Assembly (NCBI GenBank): GCA_954871275.1
Contig: OX940974.1
Coordinates: 41,582,009-41,646,008, forward strand
DNA length: 64,000 nucleotides
Direction: 5' to 3'
Origin: Leptopterna dolabrata
Lineage: Eukaryota > Arthropoda > Insecta > Hemiptera > Miridae
Of this stretch, positions 46,396-58,700 are shown one piece after another. The position numbers and the translations under genes were made by a program. Below the pieces are notes generated by a model. It saw only the letters and a program-made list of their open reading frames with translations, was not told the origin of the DNA and searched no databases. Numbering within the stretch: the stretch's first letter is position 1; every line of letters starts with the position of its first letter.

Positions 46396-48194
46396 TCATG
46401 TGAAGTGTAATAAGCTATGACAGCCATCAAAGATTGGTCTTTCAAAAATGGCAGCGGATGAAAGAGGTTGGGGAAGGCATTCTCTTTGAAAATTCATAGT
46501 TTTCGAACCCGACAAGGTAGGAAATTTCTTCCAACGCCAAAATGTTCCATAAAGACTATAGTTTCGATTGCTATGGTCGAAATTTTTGCTATATGAAGAT
46601 GTTTGTGTGAAAAAAAGAATGACAAAAGGCGTGATTTTTAAAATCAATCTTTTTGTTATTTAGCATAATCAGAAACGGCTGGGTGAATGAAAAATTCGTT
46701 CTTCATAAAATTTGTAGAGCGAGAAAAGAGCTTCAATTTGATTTATAATTTGTGAGGAAAATATCGAGCGGTATGGCGTGGAGGAGGCGGAACTACTAGG
46801 CAACCACAGGCAAGGTGCGCGTAATGAGACCGTGTTGTCCGGATTGACTATATCAGCGGTCTCTGTTTTATTGCGGATTCGCGCATTTTTAGGACTAATT
46901 CGCATGAATTGATGATTTAGTGTCGTGAAAATCCATTGTGTTATTGAGTTGAGATACCAGATGTTCAGGAGTAAAGAAGGTCGAATTGAAACACAACCTG
47001 ATGCCTCCACGTAAGGAACTTTACATCTACATACGAAGCGTGCCAATTACCAGGCTGGAATATGGCGAAGGAGTCTGCAGAGTTCGCCATCTATCCCAAA
47101 CTCTTCTAATCATGGTTGGGAAAAACACAGAACCGGGAATGTATCCATAAAATGGTTTTCTGGTCTCCCTGACCCGAGTATATTCTCAGTTTTTTGTCCT
47201 GCGCCTACAGAGAAGACTGCAACCAACACAAGTGCTCCTGCATTGCCAATAATATGGGATGCATCATTTCCTGCAAATGCAAGGGTTATGAGATCTCAAA
47301 GGTCAACGAAAACGAGAACGACCGCTTTAATAGCGACATCTGAAGAAGAACTATGATGTTTCTTCTTTATTTCTATACATGCTTATTTTCAATTTGTTCT
47401 TTTTTTAATTATTCACGAGAGACAATGAAAATGGCATGAGTGATGAAATTGGAAGGAACGATGAAATTACATTGGAAGGAACATCTGTGAAATGTTCCTT
47501 CCAAAATGAAGTTCGTCTTACATTATATAAATTATACTTAGCTCTAGCAATGCCGTACGTACCTATTTACAGAAATATGCTTATAACTCTGTATTTTATT
47601 TGTTCAATACTGGCCATAATATAGTCGTCAATAGATATTTAATCTCGTTTTATCTCACTAAATCATCAATTCATGCGAATTAGTCCAAAAAAGGCGCGAA
47701 TCCGCAATAAGACAGAGACCGCTGAGATAGTCAACCCCCACAACACGGTCTCAATAGGCGCACCTTGCCTGTGGTTTCCTAACAGTTCCGCCTCCTCCAC
47801 GCCATACCGCTCAATATTTTCCTCGCAAATTATAAATCAAATTGAAGCTCTTTTCTGGCTCTTCAATTTTTATAAAGACCGAATTTTGTATACAAAGTGC
47901 CGTTTCTGATATATATTATGCCAAATAAGAAAAAAACTTATTTTAAAAAATCACGTTTTTTGTCATTTAAGTCTTTTTTTACACATACTTCTTCATGTAG
48001 CAAGAATTTAGACCATAGCAATCGAAACTATAGTCTTTGTGGAACATTTTTGCGTTGGAAGAAATTTCCTATCTTGTCTGGTTCAAAAACTATGAATTTG
48101 CAAAGAAAATGCCTTCACCCCTCCTTTCATCCTCCTCAATTCTTGAAAGCTACCAGTATGTGATGGCTATCATAGCTTATTACAATTCACATGA
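46396..48194. mobile_element. 1.8-kb fold-back element
   Basis: Arm 46,396-46,923 and arm 47,658-48,194 are inverted copies over more than 500 bp (shared phrases CATAGCTTATTACA, CCATAGCAATCGAAACTATAG, CTCCACGCCATACCGCTC). The loop of about 730 bp contains a Cys-rich coding remnant at 47,215-47,290. A third copy of the outer end (CGGCTATCATAGCTTATTAC) is at 48,314. Confidence 0.8.
47215..47290 (+). pseudogene. Cysteine-rich protein remnant
   Basis: One frame reads DCNQHKCSCIANNMGCIISC and continues with KCKGYE: C-x4-C-x-C-x6-C-x3-C-x-C. This is like the CXC-type Cys clusters at the C-terminus of several uncharacterised transposon-borne proteins. The frame is short and opens after a splice-acceptor-like CTACAG. 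I cannot name a family. Confidence 0.3.
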
Positions 48195-50892
48195 CCCCCC
48201 CCCCCCCCCCCCCCAACTTATTCTGAAAGTTTGGTCTGGTTATCTGTCTGGTACTCGCCCCCCTAATACAACAACATTAGGAATCAGAAATAACAAACGA
48301 AACAAATCTGTGACGGCTATCATAGCTTATTACACTTCACATGTGGGTGAAAGGTGTTCACCCACAGCGCAAATGAAGTGCCCTGATTGGTCGTAATCGT
48401 CCAAAGGTAGAGTGCCACTGGGGGTCGTCTGATACCCAGTGCCACTTTTCCCATGGACATGGGGACGGAAGGCTGTAGTGATGGAGTTCATACCCGCGGT
48501 AGAATAAATAGTATATTTATCTGCGCCGCCGCAGATGATCTTGAGAAAGATGGCAGTGGTCGACCGATCAGCTGATCGCGATGACGTGTCAGCCTCGACG
48601 CATCCAGCACAGAATCCTTATACAAACAGCCTAATTTTTCCAATGTTTTAGTGAATATACATACGTTAGAGCAGTCTTTATTCATTTGCCGAAAATATTA
48701 TTTCATATTTAATACCCACTAAACCGAGAGATATTTCTTAAAACAAGCAACTAATTTTTCCGATATTTTTACACACGGTTTTTATAGCAATGCTATTACT
48801 TCATAATAACCATTTTATTATGTTTAATGATACTAATTTTTTAATAACTACTAGATGAGTATAACAACAAATTAATACACAGAGTTGTTTCGTAAGTTGG
48901 GTATTGAATTAGGTAGGTACTGCCTAATACTTAACCACAATAACTTGCAAGGTTAATTTGAAATTTTCCTGTTTGTTACTATTAGATGATATAAAGTGTA
49001 AATACCAAATATAGCTGCAGGGATGTTTTCTAATTTTATTTACTAGGTACATCCCTATTTTATTTTCATCATAGTTTTATTGGATATGTACTTGCACGAA
49101 GGTAGGTACCTACCTTTCATTTCACCATGGGTGTACCTGTTCAGCTTTTCTTGACCCTTGTTGACTTTTATTATTCCCCGCTCCTTGGGGAAGTTCATTA
49201 ATTTTATTTAGTAGACGTAGCTAATTAGTATTTGTGAATGTGGAATACCAATTTAATGTAATGTAGCTGTGTATTGAATAGTGATGATTGCCTACACTCG
49301 TTGTAATGAATAGGCATTTTTCACTGTAGAAGTATTCATGTTCAACTGCATAACAATAAGTAATATATTGAAAAGTATGGAAAGCTCAAGTGTTTCAAGT
49401 GGGTGTTTTTTTATTAATCCTTTAGCAAAAGTTAAAATAGCTTTCTCAGGCTGGTATTATGCATCTTATCCCAAGTAGGTAATTTGAAAAGACAAGTAAA
49501 ATAATTTATGGATAAGAAAAATAATAGGCGTAAATCAACTTATTTATATATACTTAGATATCTCGAAATTAAAGGTCTATATTTACTTTACCATGGAACC
49601 AACTCAAGATAAAGTGACAGGAGCTTTGTCCAGTAAATTGAAGTTCGACTGTACCTAACTCAAACTACCTACTGTTTTGTGTAATCTTCTAGGCCTATTT
49701 TTCTGGTTATCACGCCGATCCTCCCGAGTAAAATGTACACTGCAGATCGTAGCATATTTAAGATCAACAGGATATTAATCTTTCCTCCCACAGAGATTTA
49801 CCCATTTGTTACGGAAAGGTTAGGCATCCGGAAATGTATAAAACGATACCCGTTCCAACGGTGAAAACTCAGCGTTTTTCTTGTACGTAGTTGTTAGAGC
49901 ACCCGAAAACTGCGCAAAACGGCATTTTTCACCCTCCTACACAGCTCTGCACTAAACAAACTGTTCAAGAATTTAAAACGGAAATTAAAAAAACAGGATT
50001 AAAATAATAAGGTTTGGAAGAAGAAAAACTGTAAAAATAATCGGAAAGTTTGTAGGCTGAAGGCCGTTTGTGGAGTATGGGTTCATACCCATGTTCGAAT
50101 GTTATAAGGGATTTCCACCCCACATGGTTGAGATTACGACTCCTCATCAGATTTTGTATAAATAAAGGTTAAACGTATTATGAATTGTCTGTGCGAACCC
50201 ACTATATGTTAAGGTTAAGCGTCGTTCTGAGGTTTTAACATACCATGTATTACTGTAAAATGAAATAAATCGTAAGCACTGTATCTTATCAAGCGGAAAC
50301 ACGTATAGAGCTCGGCTTCAATTGAATCATTGTGTAATATTCAGAAAAACTATAATTCCTCCTACCTTTATCGGTCTTCCCGAAGTTCCTCATCTTTGAA
50401 TAACGTTACCAGGTTAGTCCCCTCAAATCCCCCCCCCCTTCCTATACTCTGTAGGTCTATTGAATACCTTACGTTTTTTTCTTCTTTAATAAATGGCTGG
50501 AGTTTTTTTAAATTTTAATTTGGTTGAGACTTATTGCAGTTCTGAGTCTTCAGTCTGTGGAAAACGTTACACTGTCTGTAGATACGTGAGACTACTGTTC
50601 GATGATATGGGAAGGTTTTAGGATTTCTGGCTCCTCCTGCACACTCGATCCTCAGTTCTCACAATTTACGAACGAGGGCTCGTATGGAGCTGGATTGTTT
50701 ACCACCCTGGTTGCAGCTAATCCGGGGTGTGCACAATACATGCATTTTGGTTGGGAGTGGTTGTATAGCAGCACATACTTCCAGCCTCCCCTTTATTCCT
50801 TAAGCTCTTCGAATTTACATTATGTCAAGATTATTTGGCACAAAGCCTCAGCTTATGACCCATTGAGAAAAGTGGTTCGCATCATCAGTATT
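48195..50892. other. Gene-free stretch
   Basis: No supported gene. AT-rich, with several GTAGGTACCTAC-type palindromes (for example at 49,101-49,115). Confidence 0.5.
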
Positions 50893-52331
50893 CCTTTTTA
50901 CTGAAAAACGGAGTTATTGGAAAAATAGTCTATTTCCAATAATACACGAAAAAACGCGAGAAACACTGTTATACCGGTTTCGGTGGTCAAACCATCGTCA
51001 TTAAGTGAAAGGGGAAGGTCAAAAAGTGAAATGTGGTGGATTGGAATTGGTTGTGAAGAGGAATGGTGAAGGGAACAAAGGAAGGGGGGGTCGATTCTGA
51101 TTGGCCCAGGAAGAGAATGCCAAAAAGTGAAAGGACCGTAAGGTGAAAGGTGTGTGGGGGGAGGGGAGGAAACCAAGCTGTTACAGAAATGAACGCAATA
51201 ATGGAGAAAAACTTAAAGGAATTACATCATTCAAAGATATACCCAACCTATCACTCTTAATAATTTCGAATTTTTCAAGTACGTCCAGCATGCTCCCTTT
51301 TGGGCAGAAATGAAGATATTCAATAAACTGTCTGTCTGCAAGATCAAAATTGAAGCTATGACTGGATTCATTAAAATGACGTGCAAAGGCCAAATCACCC
51401 TTATTATCCCAGAAATCTTTTTCATGTTCCTTTATTCTTTCTCTAAACTTCCTACCAGTTTGACCACAATAGTCAGGTTCACAAGAACACTTCAATTTAT
51501 AAACACCACTTTTATCTTGAACATTAATTTCATCTTCAACTGAACTTAATGAAGATCTGTGATATTTTTAGTTTTATATCCTACTTTGAACCCTTTAGAA
51601 GTTAATATTTTACCAATTTTATCCGAAATTTTTCCGTAATACGGTATACTGATCCAAATCTTTTCCTCAGTCGTAGCTTCCCTAACTAGGTTTGAAACTC
51701 CTTCCCTACTCTTTTTTTTCTAAGAACCCTATTCCATATTGTATCAATGAGATCTCCCCCATAGCCATTACTCGCCGCTATATACCTTTAATAGTTAACT
51801 TTTCTTTAGCTACATTCTCTTCACTCATTGGTATAGATAAAGCTCTGTTAATCGTACTATGGAAAGCAGCATGTCTCATTGGTGCTCATTGGTGCTCCTA
51901 CCTTATGAATTTTGGCAGACAATACAACCTAGGTGCATGTGGATTCATTTCTATAAAGCCTGGTTTGTACATATGTTTAAGGATGTTTTCAGACTTGCTA
52001 ACTATTTTTCTAACAATTTTTTGAAATTTATCAGTTGGGTCTGATGGCAGTGGTTTACAATATTATTGTCATTCAAAAAATTAACGGTTTTGGCTACATA
52101 ATCAATTTTTGTCATAATGACTGTAGTATTGCCTTTATCTGCCGTAAGGGCTACAAGCTTCTTATCCACAAACTTCTTCCTCAGTGCTGCTGCCAGTCGT
52201 TCTTCTTGTCCAGGGGGTGTCGTCGTCGCCTTCTTCAACTCTTCACCGCACAAAGTCGAGCAAAGTAGAATAATGGGAAACATGAGTTTTCCATATATAG
52301 GAAAGATACTTATAGCGATATTACCATTCAT
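50893..52331 (-). pseudogene. Penelope-like retroelement, decayed copy 1
   Basis: From 52,331 leftward the minus strand encodes VALTADKGNTTVIMTKIDY, the usual N-terminal motif of Penelope-like elements. It continues to PRLYCLPKF (start of the RT domain), then jumps across a deletion to the RT-thumb region near 51,870. A frame at 51,495-51,181 carries a GIY-YIG endonuclease relic: CSCEPDYCGQTGRKFRERIK with the EH after it. The RT palm is missing and frames are broken, so the copy is dead. Its 3' end (about 50,893-51,180) is an inverted copy of 53,045-53,417. Confidence 0.8.
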
Positions 52332-52364
52332 AGTACTTCAAATCATCCAGTAGTCCACAAACAT

Positions 52365-53417
52365 GCTGCTTTCCATAGTATGATTAACAGAGCTTTATCT
52401 ATACCAATGAGCGAACAGAATGTAGCTAAAGAAAAGTTAACTATTAAAAGTATAGCGTCGAGTAATGGCTATGGGGGAGATCTCATTGATACAATATGGA
52501 ATAGGGTTCTTAGAAAAAAAAGAGTAGGGAAGGAGTTTCAAACCTAGTTAGGGAAGCTACGACTGAGGAAAAGATTTGGATCGGTATACCGTATTACGGA
52601 AAAATTTCGGATAAAATTGGTAAAATATTAACTTCTAAAGGGTTCAAAGTAGGATATAAATCTAAAAATATCTCAGATCTCCATTAAGTTCAGTTAAAGA
52701 TAAAATTAATGTTCAAGATAAAAGTGGTGTTTATAAATTAAAGTGTTCTTGTGGACTTGACTATTGTGGTCAAACTGGTAGGAAGTTTAGAGAAAGAATA
52801 AAGGAACATGAAAAAGATTTCTGGGATAATAAGGGTGATTCGGCCTTTGCACGTCACTTGAATGAATCCAGTCATGGCTTTAATTTTGATCTTGCAGACA
52901 GACAGTTCATTGAATATCTTCATTTCTGCCCAAAACGGAGCATGTTGGATGTACTTGAAAAATTCGAAATTATTAAGAGTGATAGGTTGGGTCTTTGAAT
53001 GATGTAGTTCCTTTAAGTTTTTCTCCATTATTGCGTTCATTTCTGTAACAGCTTGGTTTCCCCCCCCCCCCCCCCACACCTTTCACCTTATGGCCCTTTC
53101 ACTTTTTGTCATTCTCTTCCTGGGCCAATCAGAATCGACCCCCCCTTCCTTTGTTCCCTTCACCATTCTTCTTCACAACCAAACAGAATCGACCCCCCTT
53201 CCTTTGTTCCCTTCACCATTCCTCTTCACAACCAATACCAATCGACCACATTTCACTTTTTGACTATTTATAAGGTCACCTCTCTAATGTGCCTTCAGTT
53301 ATTGTTAGTTACTGACGATGGTTTGATCACCGAAAGCGGTATAACAGTGTTTTTCGCGTTTTTTCGTGTATTAGTGGAAATAGACTATTTTTTCAATAAC
53401 TCCGTTTTTCTTTGAAA
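52365..53417 (+). pseudogene. Penelope-like retroelement, decayed copy 2
   Basis: The plus strand encodes the RT-thumb stretch (AAFHSMINRALSIPMSEQN), a linker (EEKIWIGIPYYGKISDKIGK) and the GIY-YIG domain (GVYKLKCSCGLDYCGQTGR at about 52,724-52,780). A frame change near 52,540 and a stop near 52,685 break it. It is head to head with copy 1. The 3' part has a C-run (about 53,060-53,074) and a roughly 60-bp tandem duplication around CAGAATCGACCCCCCTTCC. Confidence 0.8.
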
Positions 53418-55094
53418 TGGGTTTCCTTCAGGGTCATATCCTTAATAAATGAAGCTTCAGCTGTTTCGTCACAGATTCATTAGAACCTTATCGGTAGTAA
53501 ATGTTCAAAACCCTGTACCCAGTCCCTATTTTCCCGAAAATACTTTCTGAACTTTTCCAGCACAAATGTGCAATGAAATATTACGCTGGGAATATGCGGG
53601 ACTGGATGTCACTCTCATGAGAACCAGTACTCCTTCGCAAAGTCACGGAATTTCCTATTTATTGGGTCATGGCTTAACAACTGAAAGGTTGTTTCATGTG
53701 AGTTTACCTGCGAATGATGCCAGTCTTACTATCTCTGCTATAATAGAAACCCCATTCCCACTCCTCCATGTATCCGTCAGAGGGGGCGGCAAAATGTTGG
53801 AAGATGAGGAGGGTGGGTAGACGATTTTGGGATCGAAACCGTATACAGGGCCCAAATGTTAAGGTCAATCCTAGTGAATTATTTATGAAGGAGCAATTTG
53901 CATTGGATCCAAGTTTTTGGAAAGCATTTCGTTTCTTTTCCTTTTCAGAGCATTCTGAATCCATCCCTGGATTTCAACTATTTTCATATACTTAATTTTG
54001 GATGTCAAGTTGAGTGGTCTCCAGTATTATAGGATCACCTGCTGCACAAAGTATTTTCATCCGGATCATCAAGAACGTGACTTACTACCCAAAATGATTT
54101 TTGTCTATATTATTTATTGATGTTAGAACTATTGTTTATACATCTAGCAACTTCTCTCATTACTGTTGGAAATTCTTCTTTTTTCTATACTAAGTGAGTC
54201 ACAACAAGATCCATAGGCTTGCTCCTTTTTCCATTAGGCTCCTTTTGTCCATTGTTAGGCTGAGTACTTCAACGTTTTATGATCATGGAGAGCATGTTTT
54301 ATTAGTTTCGTCCCACCTTTACCTCTCGGTGGAGGTCAGTTTTCTAGTGTATCAGCGTGCCTTAGCGATGCTCCAAAGCCCTTCATTTTGAAACGTTTGA
54401 ATGATTTTCATATTGCTTTTCTCGGTGCAGTACAGTTGTTGGCACCCTTACGTCCAGGCTGGCTTCATCACTTGCTGGCTGCTACATGCAGTTTATTGTG
54501 CACCGACAGTTCCGAGTCACTCCAGCAACCAGTACATTTTCCTGAATTTCAAGTTTAGTTCTAGTTTTCTTCCTAGTGTCTCACATTCCATGGTATCATG
54601 GCAACATCCATTTCTCAAATATTCCCTTGTTCTGCCATTCAGCTTCATGCTTCAAATTTTTTCTTCTGTTCCACGTTAGTATCTCTAAAATACCAACTTC
54701 AGGGCCTTTCAGTGTGGGAATATTGAAACTTCTCTTTGGAGCTGTTTGCTGGTAGTATGACTCAGATGATCTCCATGTTTAGATGATTCTGACCATATGA
54801 TGATCAGAGGCACAATCGGCACATCTGCAAGATTGCTGTGCAGAAAATTACCATACCTTCCGGAGGGATCTATCGTCACTAGCTTGTCGAATACTGGAGG
54901 CGAGCGCTTTCGGTGTAAGGACATCATCATCAGGCTGTCGAGATATCTCTGCAGAGATATCCGAAGCGTGTCTTACGTATCTCTGCACCTGTTCTATCTG
55001 GTTCTTGATGATACCATGGGGGAAGACCCAGTTCACCTTATGGACATCTTTTCTTGAGAGTATTACCTATGCTCTTGACAATTATGTTTTTTAC
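53418..55094. other. Gene-free stretch
   Basis: No supported gene. 54,700-55,050 on the minus strand may be another degraded retroelement 3' region, because a hammerhead-like core occurs at 54,905-54,933. No N-terminal ORP exon could be recognised. Confidence 0.4.
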
Positions 55095-55332
55095 TGTAGC
55101 AAATCTACCGACTGATTTCCATTATCATTACACAGGTGGTGCAAACTCTCTTTGCCATCGGTTCGTCTGAAGTGGCCTCCTCTACCCACCTGAGCATTTA
55201 TATCGCTGAGTGTAATTTTTACATCGTGGGCTTTCTTGTACATACGTTCATTAGTTTCTAACAGAAGGTTACTGCCTCGCCTTCTTCCTGTGTGGGAGCA
55301 TTGTCAGTCATCAGGGTGACGTTGAAGAACCA
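55095..55332 (-). pseudogene. LINE endonuclease fragment (RTE-like)
   Basis: The minus strand reads FFNVTLMTDNAPTQEEGEA, a stop, then HDVKITLSDINAQVGRGGHF and later KESLHHLCNDNG. These are the NAYAPTE, GDFNAKVG and NDNG landmarks of the apurinic-type endonuclease of non-LTR retrotransposons. At least one stop interrupts it. It is a dead fragment lying 255 bp upstream of the first visible ORP exon. Confidence 0.7.
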
Positions 55333-55587
55333 GGCCTCGGCTAGTAGACTGCAGACTATGTCGTCGACTGGCTTTAATTCTGTGATACATGCACTCCATG
55401 CCTGTTGCCCACAACGAACCCTGAGCTATTTCTGCCCTGGTTCCGCCCACAGTGGAATATTACGTCTTCATGTTCAAATTATCCTCTCCCCTCCCATCTC
55501 GTGGAGCGGCTGTCCCATTTTTGTTTTTTCGTCCTTTTTAATAAAATATTTAATATTGTTCCTTAGTAATTCATTGCTTTCTTCTAG

Positions 55588-55709
55588 TGATGAGATCGAG
55601 TCCACATCTGCTGAAAGAGAAGCGACCGAAGAAGAAACTGCTACAACCTCCGCTACTACCAAACCTCCGCTTAATTACTACAAACCTGATGGGACACTGG
55701 ATTATGATG
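55588..55709 (+). CDS. ORP9-like exon, acidic linker
   Basis: Acceptor TTTCTTCTAG, donor GTGAGT at 55710. Encodes DEIESTSAEREATEEETATT and a PPLNYYKPDG segment. It is the least conserved exon, assigned by phase and by lying in line with the next ones. An alternative acceptor (CCTTAG) lies 21 bases upstream. Confidence 0.75.
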
Positions 55710-58700
55710 GTGAGTGGGTCCACCCCGATTGTGTCCAACCTTTTCGTCGTCTTACCCTTCTTCACCCTATAGGATGTGCTTATATGATGAAATCTTCTGA
55801 ATCCTCGTTTTTAAAAATTAGAATGTATGACTACTAATTTTAGTGATGGAAACATTTGAGTCACAGATGTTTTAGTTCGTTCTAAATCACATTTTGATTT
55901 AGTTCGTTCGTTGACAGATCTTTGGCGTTCTTATGTTCATTCCTACCACGTTTGATCATTCCTAATTGAGTTTGTCATTGTTTTTCAGTCCTTTATGAGC
56001 CCTGCGAAGAGACAAACAGTAAGTTAATTTCCATGTCATGTAGAATCCAGACTAATCTTCTAGAATCATTTTAAGCCCCTGTTGGTGATGAAATTGAGAT
56101 TTTTCTTCATAGTAGGTATATATAATTGTACTTTTTCGATTTCAGTATCTATGGAAGGTTCCGTAGTTACGCATCTCCTCTCACAAGTTAAAATCGGAAT
56201 GGATCTAACTAAGGTAGCTTTGCCTACTTTCATATTGGAGAGACGGTCACTTCTGGAAATGTATGCTGATTATTTTGCCCATCCAGATTTATTTGTTGGG
56301 TAAGAAGAACATTATTTATATCATCGTTCGCACTACTCTAGGACAAGAAAAAATAAACAGGATATTGGAAGATATGCTAATCTCTCAAGCCTCAGGGGAC
56401 CACTCACCTGCACCCCTGGTTTCATATCCATGTGTTTGTGCCTATCTGACTTTAAAACCAATAAGCAGCTCCAAATATGTTCTTAAGAATTGCCAAAAAA
56501 GTTCATTTATTGTAATAAACTACGAATTTGGTGGTACTACTTCAACTTTGAAACTTTCATCAGTTCATGAGATCAAAGTTTTTGATAAAAATCTAGTTTC
56601 TCCGTCCATGTTGCAAATCAACTGGAAATTTGTTCTTCTGTGAAACAGTAACTTCTCGAACGCCACAACATCGTCACCTAAGAATTACTGGAGTTGCCAT
56701 GATTGAAATTATATTGGGGAATCTTTCTGCCTTAATGATTAATGACCCACAGTCACTCTATAATGATTAACCTTTACCCGGTTTCAGGATTGCCGATCAG
56801 CCCACAGAAAAAGACCGAATGGTGGAGGTGGTTAGATGGTATCTCTGTTCATATCACGCTGGGCGAAAAAGTACCGTGGCCAAGAAACCGTATAACCCAA
56901 TCCTAGGAGAAGTCTTCCAGTGTTACTGGGACTTGGAAAGCATTGGAGAGCCTGACCCTGAAAAGGATCTGGTTGCTGATGGCCCTGTTCCATGGTGCAA
57001 TACCGACCAACTCACCTTCATTGCAGAACAAGTATCTCATCACCCTCCAAGTGAGAGCATAATAATGCATAACCCCCATCCTGATTCTGTTACGTTTTCT
57101 GAAAAAAACTTGAAAATGTCTTCTTTCTGCGAATTGTTGAAGAAAAGATTCTATTGACTTGAGTCAACAACATTAGTTCACAAATTTTTGAAAAATTGTT
57201 TTATAAAATCGTTCTATAACTGGTTAAATCAAGGCAGACAAATACTATTTCGTTAGTATTCACATGATTTTTTCTAATAAGTGGATCAAATTCAAGCTTT
57301 TATGGGGCAAAATCCGTCAAAAATACGCTGAATATCATCCAGAAGTAGTTCAAACTCACCAAAAATGGTATAATAATGTGGTTACTCTAAACAGAAGTAG
57401 ACTTTTTCAATCGCCACGCACATTTTATCTCTGTAAAGGTAGAAAATTATTATTATTGGGTGTTTATCATTAATTTTTCAATTCAAAAAATGGGAATAAA
57501 TTCAAATAAGTCAACAACGATGAAAGAAGGCGGTGATTCGACATAATAAATAATTTTTAATAACACAGCTGTTTTGGATCGAAAGGGTGTTCAAATTTGT
57601 GGACAGAACAATGGGAAATGTTAGATAGCCAAAGTAGATAGCTACCTTACTGGGAAAATTCCCTCATATGTTCGCATTCATGTATTAGGTACTTTTTGCT
57701 TATACACAGGGTGTCCCAACTAACGGTCTCCCCCCCCCCCCCCCCACTTTCTTAAAAAGCGATTTAGAAAGAAATTTAAAATTGAGAATTTATCTTTGAA
57801 TTCTCAATCGTAACCCCCCTCAGTTTCTGGTGTAGAATTCATCTTTGAATTCTACGTTAGAAATTGAGGGGTGCGCAATGCGCACTATCTTGGTTTCTTC
57901 AAATGGGAACCCCCCCCTTTTTTTATTGCAGATTCAAATTCTACGTAAAATTTCATGAAAAATGACCTATCACTTGAATTTTTGGCAGCGCATAAACGTG
58001 CGCAATTACGCGCAAAATGAACAATTTTTGCAAAAAGCAGTTTTGCATTGCGTTCTAACTGAAAATTAAGGGGAAAATTCCTACCGTATTCTCGTCGTTT
58101 TATCAAGGTAGTATTGCGCAAATCGAAAAATACACATCTCCACCTGATTCATTGTGAAAAATACCTTGACTTTCATGTGTCACATGTGACAGTTGAGCAT
58201 GTAGTGAATAGAACCACAAAACTCGATTTTTTTTGCATTTTGCGCTTAATTGCGCACGTTTTTGCGCTGTTAAAAATTCGAGTGATGGGTCATTTTTTCA
58301 TGAAATATTACGAATCTGCATAAAAAAGCCCATCCCCCCCCCCCCCCCATTTGAAACTCCCATCCCATTTGAAAAAATAAAGTTGATGCGCATTGCCCGC
58401 GTTTTGCACTTGTGCAAGCGCACAAAAATCTTATCTTTGAATTCTACGCCTGAAATTCAGGGGAGTTACGATTGGAAATTTTTTTCTAAATCGCTTTTTA
58501 TGAAAGTTGTGGGGGGGGGGGGGGATCATTAGTTGGGGCACCCTGTATATTGGGGCCTTAGAATTGCCAATACCACCATCATCACCAAATGACTAGGAAC
58601 TATTAATTACAAACAAATTGTGGGTAATTGGTTGGTTTCTTTTCATCATTGCTGATTTGGTCATACAGGTGCTTGAGTGTTGAATTGTCAGCCTACCAAT

